From positions 1 to 29,389 of the forward strand of contig JAGRAY010000004.1 in assembly GCA_020434375.1 (NCBI GenBank): a stretch of 29,389 nt of DNA, in the 5' to 3' direction. Numbering within the stretch: the first letter of the stretch is position 1; each line of letters opens with the position of its first letter. Shown here piece by piece: positions 22,479-29,389 of this stretch. This DNA comes from Bdellovibrionales bacterium. Its GTDB lineage: Bacteria > Bdellovibrionota_G > JALEGL01 > JAGRAY01. The position numbers were made by a program, and so were the translations under genes. The notes beneath the pieces were generated by a model. That model was not told the DNA's origin. It ran no database searches and saw only the letters and a list, made by a program, of their open reading frames with translations.

Positions 22479-23807
22479 GTGGAGGACTACCTCAATCATG
22501 CATACAAAGGTTCAAAAGGGATCTTCAAGTTTTTTCAAGAAAAGCTTAAAACATCCGACATACATAACACGCTGATTAGATCGCTTCCCTTTTGGGTAGC
22601 TGCGGCGCTTATTAGTTTAACTTGTATGGGATACACAAAGCTTTTTACGTTTTGTGAAACCCAAAGTCTTAAGCTTCTTCAAGAGTCTCGGCTAACTTTT
22701 ATTATTTTGTCTCCTGTCTTTTTTTTAATTTCTTGGTTTTCAGTTCATTTTTTTGAAAAAAGTGCAAAAGGTAGTGGTATTCCTCAGGTACTCTTGGCTC
22801 TTGAGAGCGAGCCCCTTTTAATTAAACGAAATCTATTAAGGATTCGAACGATTCTATTCAAGGTTTTTGGTTCATGCGTTGCCCTTTTAGGTGGCGCAAG
22901 CATTGGACGTGAAGGACCTTCTATTCAAATTTCATCAGCCATTGCGTATGAAGTCAAAAAGCTGTTTGCAAAAATAGACATCAAAATTGAAAATTCATAC
23001 ATGATTATTACGGGTGCTGCAGCGGGTCTTGCTGCGGCGTTTAATACCCCAATCGGGGGAATTGTTTTTGCCATTGAGGAATTGAGCCGGGAGCATATTC
23101 GTTCTTTTAGAATAGGCCTTCTTCAAGGCATTATGATTTCAGGTATTGTTTCGCAGGCTTTGCTTGGTAGTTATTTGTATCTTGGGCTGGCGCCTGTCAC
23201 CGCTTTTCATTTAAATTCTGTAGGTTGGATTATTCTAGTGGCACTTATAACGGGCGTTGCTGGAGCTTTATTTGGTGATCTGTTGGCAAACGCAATTGTA
23301 CGTGTTCAGAGAAAACCATTTATGTTTCAAGTGGGTACGGTGGTGTTTTCCTCGGTCATGTTGATTATTCTGTATTTTTTATGCGGTAGTACAGTCTTTT
23401 ATTCAGGTAAAACGGAAATCAATCATTGGTTATTTTCTAGTGACTTTGCAAGTCCTCTCGATTGTATCGCGCGATTTTTGGGACCGTTCTTTTCTTCACT
23501 GACAGGTATTTCAGGCGGCATATTTGCGCCATCACTTAGTGCCGGAGCAAGTTTGGGAAGCCTAATATCATCAGTATTTATTCCAGAACTTAAGGTCAAT
23601 TTAGCACTTACGGGTATGATCGGATTCTTAACGGGTGTCACGCGCGTACCGATCACATCATTTATTCTCGTTTTAGAAATGACGGATCGCCATTTAGCAA
23701 TTACAACCATGATGATCGCAACGCTCGTATCACACCTCGCGAGTCGATTGATTTCTTCCAAGTCTTTTTATGAAATTTTACTGGAGGAAATGAAGTCTAG
23801 AACGTGA
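22479..23807 (+). CDS. ClC-family chloride transporter (probable H+/Cl- antiporter)
   Basis: This 442-residue protein has the ClC signatures GSGIP (98-102), GREGP (143-147; gating glutamate E145) and the internal glutamate pair FAIEEL (E200/E201), which corresponds to E202/E203 of E. coli ClcA. FLTGVTRVPITSFILVLE follows near the C-terminus. A retained E201 favours Cl-/H+ exchange rather than channel behaviour. There is no C-terminal CBS pair. The start is GTG 22479; a GGAGG lies about 17 nt upstream, further than usual. Its GTGA stop overlaps the following glycosylase start. A role in acid resistance or ion balance is a family-level guess. Confidence 0.9.
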   Translation: MEDYLNHAYKGSKGIFKFFQEKLKTSDIHNTLIRSLPFWVAAALISLTCMGYTKLFTFCETQSLKLLQESRLTFIILSPVFFLISWFSVHFFEKSAKGSGIPQVLLALESEPLLIKRNLLRIRTILFKVFGSCVALLGGASIGREGPSIQISSAIAYEVKKLFAKIDIKIENSYMIITGAAAGLAAAFNTPIGGIVFAIEELSREHIRSFRIGLLQGIMISGIVSQALLGSYLYLGLAPVTAFHLNSVGWIILVALITGVAGALFGDLLANAIVRVQRKPFMFQVGTVVFSSVMLIILYFLCGSTVFYSGKTEINHWLFSSDFASPLDCIARFLGPFFSSLTGISGGIFAPSLSAGASLGSLISSVFIPELKVNLALTGMIGFLTGVTRVPITSFILVLEMTDRHLAITTMMIATLVSHLASRLISSKSFYEILLEEMKSRT

Positions 23808-24631
23808 AACTGGAGATTAAAGCCAGTGCGCCTTATTCATTGTACTCAGTCATTCAGAGTCATGGTTGGAGTGACCTTCCGCCATTTAACGTCTTGTCAA
23901 AAAACTCGATCGCAGTAGGTGTTTCCGTAGGCAACAGAGCTATTGATTGCCGCGTCGATGCCATCAAAAATGGTCTGGTTTTAGAAGCTAAGCAGATCAA
24001 CACGAATGTGTCCAAGGCGATTCGCCATATGTTTCGCCTTGAAGATACAATGCAGCCATTTTATGCGTACGCAAAGTCAGTTGGCAGGACATGGATCAAA
24101 AAAAATCAAATGGGCCGTATGCTTCGATCACAGACGATTTTTGAAGATCTTGTTAAGATGGTTCTGACAACCAACTGCAGTTGGTCATTTACAAAAATCA
24201 TGGTCGAGCGTCTGGTAACTACATTAGGTCAAAAAACCCCTCTTGGAGCAAGTCTTTTTCCAACTCCCGAGGCATTGGCAAAAAAGCGTGAGCGCTTTTA
24301 CAGAGACAAAATTCGAGCAGGGTATCGCTCACCACACTTGCAAAAAATAGGAAAACTTTTCTCTAAGAATCTCATTGATACCGCATCGTGGATGGATCCC
24401 ATGAGAGACACACAAGACATTAGGAAGGAAATTTTGTCAGTGCCAGGCGCAGGCGCCTACGTGGCTGACAATATGCTAAAGCTAATGGGACGCTTTGAAT
24501 ACTTAGGCATCGACAGTTGGGTAAGAAAAAAGCTTTCCATGACAGACTCTGAAATTAAGGAAACGTACGCACCCCACGGGCCTTACCAAGGCCTCATTCT
24601 ATGGTGTGATGTCACCAGAGATTGGCTCTAG
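23804..24631 (+). CDS. HhH-GPD DNA glycosylase, AlkA/OGG-like
   Basis: This 275-residue protein has an N-terminal OGG/AlkA-like beta domain and a HhH-GPD core. The helix-hairpin-helix reads SVPGAGAYVADNML (about 210-224), and the catalytic aspartate is D237 in GIDSWVRKK. The position that is a catalytic lysine in OGG1 lyases is Y219, so it should be a monofunctional glycosylase of the AlkA type (alkylated bases), though the exact lesion is unknown. A central stretch (MLRSQTIFEDLVKMVLTTNCSW, read in parts) matches the usual first helices. It overlaps clcA-like by 4 nt. It lacks an iron-sulfur cluster loop. Confidence 0.83.
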   Translation: MKLEIKASAPYSLYSVIQSHGWSDLPPFNVLSKNSIAVGVSVGNRAIDCRVDAIKNGLVLEAKQINTNVSKAIRHMFRLEDTMQPFYAYAKSVGRTWIKKNQMGRMLRSQTIFEDLVKMVLTTNCSWSFTKIMVERLVTTLGQKTPLGASLFPTPEALAKKRERFYRDKIRAGYRSPHLQKIGKLFSKNLIDTASWMDPMRDTQDIRKEILSVPGAGAYVADNMLKLMGRFEYLGIDSWVRKKLSMTDSEIKETYAPHGPYQGLILWCDVTRDWL

Positions 24632-24653
24632 GTGGCTGATTTTTAAAGCGTAC

Positions 24654-24693
24654 TAATATTAATATCATAATAATTAATATTAATAATATTAAT
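24654..24693. repeat. Three copies of palindrome TAATATTAAT
   Basis: The perfect 10-bp palindrome TAATATTAAT occurs at 24654-24663, 24675-24684 and 24684-24693. Spacing between starts is 21 and 9 bp. It lies upstream of the secreted protein gene at 24738 and downstream of the glycosylase gene. It may be an operator array, a curved or UP-like promoter element, or simple AT-rich sequence; the exact repetition argues for the first two. A TTGCAA overlapping the last copy could be a -35, but no good -10 follows at normal spacing. Confidence 0.6.
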
Positions 24694-24737
24694 TGCAAAT
24701 TTGTGCTAGAAGTAGGTGTTTATCTAAGGGGGAAAAA

Positions 24738-25343
24738 GTGCAAAGGTATTTGTTGATATTAAGTTTTATATTGTCTTTAACGGTACTAGGGCAGCAGAAT
24801 CTATGTGAAGGGTTTGAACCAGGCATTTTTGACGAACTAAATAGTACTTGGGCTACACCGCATTTTGATTTGCAGTTACGTAGTAACCCCAATCTTAAAG
24901 CTAATCTTCATTTCGAAGTGAATATGCGAGGGAGTATAAATAATCCCGAACTTTGTATTGAGGTGTTTAAGGATTCTAAAGAGCTTTGTGTCATCAAAAA
25001 TCTGAAGTTTAATACTCCGAAGACGACAAGAGATGTTGAAAGAGGAGGCAAGAGAGACAGTGACTATTATCGAGTTAAGAACGAAGTCATTCTTTCTCAG
25101 TGGACCCAATGCGGCGAAGAATTGGATGACGAAACATTGTATTTTCAAGTTGTAATCAGCTCGATTGTAGAACAAGGGCAACCTATTCCGCAAACTTGTT
25201 GGACTAAGGATCAAGGATTACCTATCGTTAATAAGCATGAATCTAATTTTTCTCTGAGTGTGATACCTTTTGAGTTGATGAATGATAATACAACGCCAAT
25301 GGTCACCAGTAAGAAAACTTACTACAATTTGTACGACAACTAA
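24738..25343 (+). CDS. Secreted protein of unknown function
   Basis: I start at GTG 24738, preceded by AAGGGGG; an in-frame ATG at 24693 lies in the AT-rich repeat and is unlikely. The 201-residue product has a signal peptide (VQRYLLILSFILSLTVLGQQ). The mature part is a beta-rich domain with cysteines in CEGFEPG, ELCIEVF, ELCVI, QCGEEL and TCWTK, likely forming disulfides outside the cytoplasm. I do not recognise the family. It stands between the glycosylase gene and the convergent fabH gene, behind the TAATATTAAT array, and is the only gene in its own unit. Function is unknown. Confidence 0.75.
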   Translation: MQRYLLILSFILSLTVLGQQNLCEGFEPGIFDELNSTWATPHFDLQLRSNPNLKANLHFEVNMRGSINNPELCIEVFKDSKELCVIKNLKFNTPKTTRDVERGGKRDSDYYRVKNEVILSQWTQCGEELDDETLYFQVVISSIVEQGQPIPQTCWTKDQGLPIVNKHESNFSLSVIPFELMNDNTTPMVTSKKTYYNLYDN

Positions 25344-25377
25344 ATAGCCGGGGCCAGATATTGGGAATTAGCATTAC

Positions 25378-26379
25378 TTAATAAGCCCAGCGAAGGAGCG
25401 TGGCGCCCCAGGTGAACCCCGCACCAAAGGATGCTAGAAGGACTAAGTCGCCTTTTTTTATGCGACCTTCTTTAGCCGCCATTGCAAGGCAACTTGGAAT
25501 TGTTGCTGATGTTGTGTTTGCGAACTTATCGATGTTGACCATGACTTTTTCATTAGGTAGGCCCAGTTTTTTTTGACAGCTTTCGATAATTCTAAGATTT
25601 GCTTGGTGGGGTACAAAAAGCGTGACATCTTCCGGTTTAAAGCCATTTCGCTCAAGAATTTCTTCCGAAACTCTTGCCATTTCTCCTACAGCAAATTTAA
25701 AAACCTGCTTACCCTCTTGGTGAACCACATGCATTTTTTTCTCAATAGTTTCTGGTGTCGTAGGATTTAGGCTTCCACCGCCAGGCATGCATAGAAGCTC
25801 ACCGCCGCTGCCATCAATGTGATGTATAAAATCTAAAATGCCAAGCTGCAAGCCATCTGGTAGAGGCTCTAAAAGTACAACGCCTGCACCGTCTCCAAAT
25901 AGTACGCACGTGTTTCGATCTTGAGGATCTATGATAGACGACATAACATCAACGCCTACGACCAAAGCTTTTTTAGATCTGCCCGATCGAATAAATTGAT
26001 CCGCTGTGCCCAGTGAAAAAAGAAAGCCGGAGCATGCTGCAGAAAGATCGAATCCCCAGGCATTTTTTGCACCAATTTTATTTTGAATCACACATGCGGT
26101 TGATGGAAACATCATATCTGGCGTCACGGTGCCTACAATAATAAGATCAATATCTAGGACATTGGTTTGCGTTTTTTTTAAAACTTTTTCGATCGCCAAA
26201 ACAGCTAAATCACTGGCAGCTTGTCCTTTTTTGACCTGGCGTCTTTCCTTAATACCGGTTCTTGTTTGAATCCATTCGTCAGAGGTTTCAACAGATTGAG
26301 ACAGATCTTGATTTGTGACGATTTTTTCGGGATGGTACTTAGCGGCTCCAGTAATTGCAGATCGTATCGACGGTAACAT
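25378..26379 (-). CDS. fabH: 3-oxoacyl-ACP synthase III
   Basis: This 333-residue protein is a full-length KASIII. The active site triad is C116 (DLSAACSGFLF), H258 (VPHQANLRI) and N288 (KFANTTSA). GDGAGVVLLEP and the terminal SFGAGFTWGATLLRW are also diagnostic. It condenses acetyl-CoA (or a branched primer) with malonyl-ACP to start fatty acid synthesis. There is no neighbouring fatty acid gene (no plsX, fabD, fabG or acpP here), so it may be a second or stand-alone copy. It has no strong ribosome binding site. Convergent with the secreted gene; the intergenic space is 34 nt. Confidence 0.93.
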   Translation of the reverse strand: MLPSIRSAITGAAKYHPEKIVTNQDLSQSVETSDEWIQTRTGIKERRQVKKGQAASDLAVLAIEKVLKKTQTNVLDIDLIIVGTVTPDMMFPSTACVIQNKIGAKNAWGFDLSAACSGFLFSLGTADQFIRSGRSKKALVVGVDVMSSIIDPQDRNTCVLFGDGAGVVLLEPLPDGLQLGILDFIHHIDGSGGELLCMPGGGSLNPTTPETIEKKMHVVHQEGKQVFKFAVGEMARVSEEILERNGFKPEDVTLFVPHQANLRIIESCQKKLGLPNEKVMVNIDKFANTTSATIPSCLAMAAKEGRIKKGDLVLLASFGAGFTWGATLLRWAY

Positions 26380-26522
26380 AGGGCCAGCTTTCTAAATGAC
26401 AAACCTAAGTATTGCAAGCATCAGTTTCTTTTACGACAGTCTTTTGTGAGGCCAAATAAAACTACTTTTATAAAATCGCCGACAGTTCCTTTTAGGTTTT
26501 GCGCAGTATCTCGAACCGAACA

Positions 26523-26549
26523 CACCGATAACTATATGCCTCATCGGTG
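26523..26549. other. Hairpin downstream of the secreted-protein gene at 26565
   Basis: CACCGAT (26523-26529) and ATCGGTG (26543-26549) can pair perfectly around a 13-nt loop. It lies 15 nt beyond the stop of the minus-strand gene ending at 26565. No T-run follows on the minus strand, so it is not a standard intrinsic terminator. It could still stabilise the 3' end of the mRNA. Confidence 0.35.
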
Positions 26550-26564
26550 CTCGTAGCAAGTAAC

Positions 26565-27422
26565 CTAAAGGATATCGATCGATTTGATCCATTTGTCTAA
26601 GGTTCGCAAAGAAGGCGTAAAGCTATCAGCAGAAATTTGATCAATTTTAGTTCCGACGCGTTCAAGATATTTTAAAAAGGCATCAGGATGATTTAGGTAT
26701 TGTTCTGTAAAGTTTTGATTTTTTTCTTCTAGCGATAGCTCTTTTTTTGGTTGGATGGGGAAGGTCGCGGTGATGAGATATTTTGAGTCTTTTGATAATC
26801 CTTGAAAAACATAAATGAGTTGTTCCGCGCGAAAGGGAGAGGGTTCAATATTAAGTTGCGTTAAGAAGGCAATACCTTCACCGGACCGAAACTTCACCTT
26901 ATGCACTTGGGCCAAAAAAGTCTGAGAAATATTTCCCATAGGGTAAGCCATAAAGAGTGTGTCTTGAACATACTTTGGGTTTGGTTTTCTTTTACTTAGT
27001 AATTTCTTAAAACGTGCCACGTCTTTTTTCATTTTCGCGATGTACTTTGGTTCTGGCGCGTAAACTTCTTCAAAGGCTGAAATAGTATAAAAATGAACTT
27101 CAGGAGGAAAGGTAATCAAACCTTTTCGTCGAATGGTTTCATAGTATTCAAAATAGGGCCCGGCCAATTTAAAATAGGTATGCTCGGGAAATAGCGATGC
27201 TGGATGGTCAGAGGCGGTTTCCATTTTTTGCCAGGGCGCGACTTCGGTCACTATTTTTGTGCACAGTTTACTAGAGACAGAAAATTGAAAACCGTACGCG
27301 GCAGCAGAGATGTCTTGGTCGGCAAACGATAGTCCAAAGCTAAATGTCTGAAGGATTAAGGCAAAAATAAACCTAATCATCACCTTTTTTAGTAAATAAG
27401 CGTTGTAGGTTCTGTCTGCCAT
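26565..27422 (-). CDS. Secreted hypothetical protein coupled to the PNPOx gene
   Basis: I keep the ATG at 27422 because AAGGGG lies about five nt upstream. It gives 285 residues with a long basic n-region before the signal core IRFIFALILQTFSFGLSFAD. An alternative start at 27380 (MIRFIFALIL) gives a tidier signal peptide of 22 residues but a poorly spaced ribosome binding site. The mature domain is soluble and mixed alpha/beta, with many aromatics (HTYFKLAGPYFEYYETIRRK, RSGEGIAFLTQLN, LIYVFQGLSKDSKYLITATFP). I do not recognise it. It overlaps the upstream oxidase-like gene by 34 nt (or not at all with the shorter start) and shares its strand. Confidence 0.7.
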   Translation of the reverse strand: MADRTYNAYLLKKVMIRFIFALILQTFSFGLSFADQDISAAAYGFQFSVSSKLCTKIVTEVAPWQKMETASDHPASLFPEHTYFKLAGPYFEYYETIRRKGLITFPPEVHFYTISAFEEVYAPEPKYIAKMKKDVARFKKLLSKRKPNPKYVQDTLFMAYPMGNISQTFLAQVHKVKFRSGEGIAFLTQLNIEPSPFRAEQLIYVFQGLSKDSKYLITATFPIQPKKELSLEEKNQNFTEQYLNHPDAFLKYLERVGTKIDQISADSFTPSLRTLDKWIKSIDIL

Positions 27423-27952
27423 TGTTCCCCTTCTAATTCATAAATGATTCTTTTCCCAAAGCGGTAGCCTTTAGGGTCGAAAGTGTGAATATCCCAGTAG
27501 TAGGGTGCAAACAAAATAACACTGTGATTGGGCGGTCTGGTTTCGACGCCAGGCAACTCATTTGAGCTTAGGTCATACGGAAGGTCAAGATGATCTAATG
27601 TATAAGCGATTCGAGTTTCTTCACGCATGGTGAGCCAAAGCGTTTCAAGTAAAGCAGTATCATTGGTTGAATTTGAAATGAGATTTGCCTTTGCACGAAA
27701 ACGAAACTGGATTTTTTCGGTTTCGTTCCAATAACACCCAGAGAGATGACCTTTGGATAAAACATCTTGAGCTTTTTGAGATTGAATATGGGTGTTAAAA
27801 GCAAACCGGTCGTTTTCAGGTAAAAAGTGCAGGTGTACTGTTCTGACACTCAATATATTTTTATCGCTGACCGTGGCAATTTGTCCGTAAGCACTTTGTT
27901 TGACAAAGTTTTGGACCATCGTTGGCACTAAGATGTTTGGAACACAAGCCAT
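27389..27952 (-). CDS. Pyridoxamine 5'-phosphate oxidase-family flavoprotein
   Basis: This 187-residue protein has the PNPOx-like split barrel. YGQIATVSDKNILSVRTV (the first strands with the FMN-binding SVRTV) leads to FLPENDRFAFNTHIQSQKA. The core then continues with SGCYWNETEKIQFRFRAKAN. These features match the Alr4036 or general PNPOx-like family rather than PdxH, which is longer and has a different substrate loop. The substrate is unknown; FMN or F420 could be the cofactor. A true PdxH cannot be excluded. It is divergent from the thiolase gene with a 70-nt spacer, and precedes the secreted gene on the same strand. Confidence 0.82.
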   Translation of the reverse strand: MACVPNILVPTMVQNFVKQSAYGQIATVSDKNILSVRTVHLHFLPENDRFAFNTHIQSQKAQDVLSKGHLSGCYWNETEKIQFRFRAKANLISNSTNDTALLETLWLTMREETRIAYTLDHLDLPYDLSSNELPGVETRPPNHSVILFAPYYWDIHTFDPKGYRFGKRIIYELEGEQWQTEPTTLIY

Positions 27953-28022
27953 GTTTCGTGAACTATCATATTTTTAATGGTATGACTTTAACAAACCGAT
28001 ATTTTGAAAGGAAATCGCTGAT

Positions 28023-29231
28023 ATGAAGGGTTTTTCGTATGTTAGCCACCGTGAAGTCGTTATCTTAGCAGGTGCAAGAACACCTTTTGGTGCATTTTGT
28101 GGCGCCCTTAGGCACTATACCGCGACAGATCTTGGTGTGATAGCAAGCAAGCAGGCCCTGGTAAGATCTGGAATTAATGCAGATGAAATCGACCATGTGA
28201 TCTTTGGAAATGTCATTCAATCAAGCCCAGATGCTGCTTATCTTGCCAGGCATATTGGATTAAAATCGGGTGTGCCTATTGAAACGCCAGCACTTACGCT
28301 AAATCGACTTTGTGGCTCAGGGTTTGAAGCTATCATTCATGGTGCTAAAGAAATCCTCCTAGGTGAAGCTAAGTTTGTGTTAGCCGGGGGCACAGAAAAC
28401 ATGACGCAGGCGCCACACCAAATATGGAATGCTCGCGAAGGTATACCTTTGGGAAAAGGAAAAATGACAGATTCTCTTTGGGAAGGTTTGAGAGATTCAT
28501 ACAATGGCTTGCCCATGGGGGTGACAGCCGAAAATCTAGCTAAAAAGTATGACATTGAAAGGCAGGTGTCTGATCAATTTAGTCTAGAAAGCCAAGAAAA
28601 AACCAAGCTTGCAAAAGAAAAAGGACATTTTAAGGATGAGATCGTACCTATAGAACTCAAAAGAAAAAATGAAACGATTCTTTTGGAGCACGATGAACAT
28701 CCAAGACCTCAAACCTCACTGGAGGCTCTTAGTAAACTCAAGCCCGTATTTGATCCCAAAGGCATCGTGACGGCAGGATCTTCCAGTGGAATTTCAGATG
28801 GAGCTGCAGCCGTCATTTTGACCACCAAAGAAGAAGCCGAAAGAAGACACTTACCGTACCTTGGCACATTGAAAGCTTACGGCGTTGTGGGTTGTGATCC
28901 AGATTTCATGGGTATTGGCCCGGCGCCGGCGGCTCGCAAAGCTCTATTAAGCTTAGAAAAAACGGTAGCCGATATGGATCTCATTGAAGTCAACGAAGCC
29001 TTTGCACCTCAGGTGATTGCAGTAGAGCGCGAGCTTGGTATTCGCAGAGACAAGCTCAATGTAAACGGAGGGGCCATTGCGTTAGGGCATCCTCTTGCCG
29101 CAAGTGGTACGCGTATTTGCCTATCGTTACTTTTAGAATTAAACCGCGCCAAAAAACGCTTTGGCCTTGCTTCAGCATGCATAGGTGGCGGCCAGGGAAT
29201 AGCCATAATTGTTGAAAGTGCTCAATTTTAA
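28023..29231 (+). CDS. Acetyl-CoA acyltransferase (3-ketoacyl-CoA thiolase, ACAA2 type)
   Basis: This 402-residue protein is a full-length thiolase. The nucleophile is C97 (LNRLCGSGFEA). GGTENMTQAP, LPMGVTAENLA, GHPLAASGTR (with the active histidine) and CIGGGQGIA (with the second active cysteine) complete the site. The order and wording resemble the mitochondrial ACAA2 type, so it probably splits 3-ketoacyl-CoA to acetyl-CoA in fatty acid or amino acid catabolism; acetoacetyl-CoA synthesis cannot be excluded. An AAAGGAAA ribosome binding site precedes the ATG. It is followed by hairpins and repeat copy 2. Confidence 0.93.
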   Translation: MKGFSYVSHREVVILAGARTPFGAFCGALRHYTATDLGVIASKQALVRSGINADEIDHVIFGNVIQSSPDAAYLARHIGLKSGVPIETPALTLNRLCGSGFEAIIHGAKEILLGEAKFVLAGGTENMTQAPHQIWNAREGIPLGKGKMTDSLWEGLRDSYNGLPMGVTAENLAKKYDIERQVSDQFSLESQEKTKLAKEKGHFKDEIVPIELKRKNETILLEHDEHPRPQTSLEALSKLKPVFDPKGIVTAGSSSGISDGAAAVILTTKEEAERRHLPYLGTLKAYGVVGCDPDFMGIGPAPAARKALLSLEKTVADMDLIEVNEAFAPQVIAVERELGIRRDKLNVNGGAIALGHPLAASGTRICLSLLLELNRAKKRFGLASACIGGGQGIAIIVESAQF

Positions 29232-29247
29232 AGTGTCTGGTACAGAT

Positions 29248-29283
29248 GGGCTAGCGTAGCCCCCCAAACCGCCTCGCGGTTGG
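29248..29283. other. Two hairpins after the thiolase gene
   Basis: GGGCTA (29248-29253) pairs with TAGCCC (29257-29262) across a GCG triloop. CC plus AACCGC (29264-29272, one bulged A) pairs with GCGGTTGG (29276-29283) across CTC. They lie 16 and 32 nt after the stop. No T-tract follows, so they are not classical terminators, but they can fold at the 3' end of the thiolase transcript. They adjoin repeat copy 2. Confidence 0.55.
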
Positions 29284-29312
29284 AAATGTCTTCGAACCTA
29301 CTTCAGCGTTAT

Positions 29313-29389
29313 AGTAAATTTTGGAAGTTGCCTACTGGCTCCGTCGCTACGCTCCAAGTCGCCATACGGCAATCTTCCAAAATTTAAGC
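29313..29389 (-). repeat. Repeat copy 2 (inverted relative to 3437-3513), cut by window end
   Basis: On the minus strand this 77-bp segment matches 3437-3513 at 76 of 77 positions. The only difference is C here versus A at 3457. It includes AAATTTTGGAAG and its complement CTTCCAAAATTT, plus the GGAGCGTAGCGACGGAGCC tip. The outer arm continues for five bases with TATAAC-like agreement to copy 1 only if a 29-bp block is skipped there. The other arm of the element would lie beyond the window edge. Confidence 0.85.

Noticed and set aside
23423..23761. Minus-strand 112-codon frame inside the ClC gene
   Set aside because: The plus strand encodes clear ClC motifs here; the opposite frame has no family features.
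24876..25214. Minus-strand 112-codon frame opposite the secreted-protein gene
   Set aside because: The plus-strand frame has a signal peptide and strong ribosome binding site; the minus frame has neither.
1..29389. CRISPR array, tRNA, rRNA, transposase or phage genes
   Set aside because: No regularly spaced repeats, cloverleaf-like sequence, rRNA-like segment or mobile-element protein was found by reading both strands.

Overview
The window looks like chromosomal DNA of a moderately AT-rich Gram-negative bacterium. The gene set points to the former Deltaproteobacteria (Bdellovibrionota, Myxococcota or relatives): an FHA/sigma-54 activator, paired small PilZ proteins, a PEGA-domain lipoprotein, a zinc-ribbon/TPR membrane protein, RlpA with SPOR domains, and acyl-CoA catabolism genes. 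This placement is inferred from gene content; there is no rRNA or other strong marker. No tRNA, rRNA, CRISPR array, transposase or phage gene was seen. Genes are dense, on both strands, often overlap by 4-30 nt, and frequently use GTG or TTG starts.

Layout. 1-500: the end of a HEPN/MNT minimal-nucleotidyltransferase pair. 496-3282: divergent suhB-like phosphatase and an FHA / degenerate GGDEF / sigma-54 AAA+ / Fis-HTH regulator. 3283-3940: a gene-free, strongly structured stretch holding a long palindromic repeat, then a 13-bp operator palindrome in front of a hicA-hicB toxin-antitoxin pair. 4621-6816: a DUF819 membrane protein coupled to a dipeptide epimerase, probably scavenging peptidoglycan or dipeptides. 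6822-10829: a good sigma-70 promoter followed by a six-gene same-strand run (two unknown ~205-aa proteins, two PilZ proteins, a two-TM protein with a LamG/DUF1080-like end, a lipoprotein).

10809-14595: a mainly minus-strand housekeeping block (tmk-holB-tatD; rlpA with a SPOR protein and a tiny basic ORF), with a plus-strand thioredoxin-type arsenate reductase in between. 14693-17742: a tightly overlapping five-gene plus-strand operon (DUF4177-like, RDD, PEGA lipoprotein, PfkB kinase, polytopic membrane protein). 17714-20089: a DPM1-like glycosyltransferase and a zinc-ribbon/TPR membrane protein, both minus. 20157-24631: alanine dehydrogenase, glutaryl-CoA dehydrogenase, ClC transporter and a HhH-GPD DNA glycosylase, plus. 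24738-29231: a secreted protein behind three copies of a 10-bp palindrome, fabH, a secreted/PNPOx pair and an ACAA2-type thiolase.

The most unusual non-coding signal is a 77-bp element present twice in opposite orientation (3437-3513 and 29313-29389, 76/77 identical). It is itself the tip of a long hairpin at the first site. It has no coding capacity and looks like a small palindromic mobile or REP-like element family. The least characterised coding systems are the PilZ gene run and the RDD/PEGA/PfkB operon.
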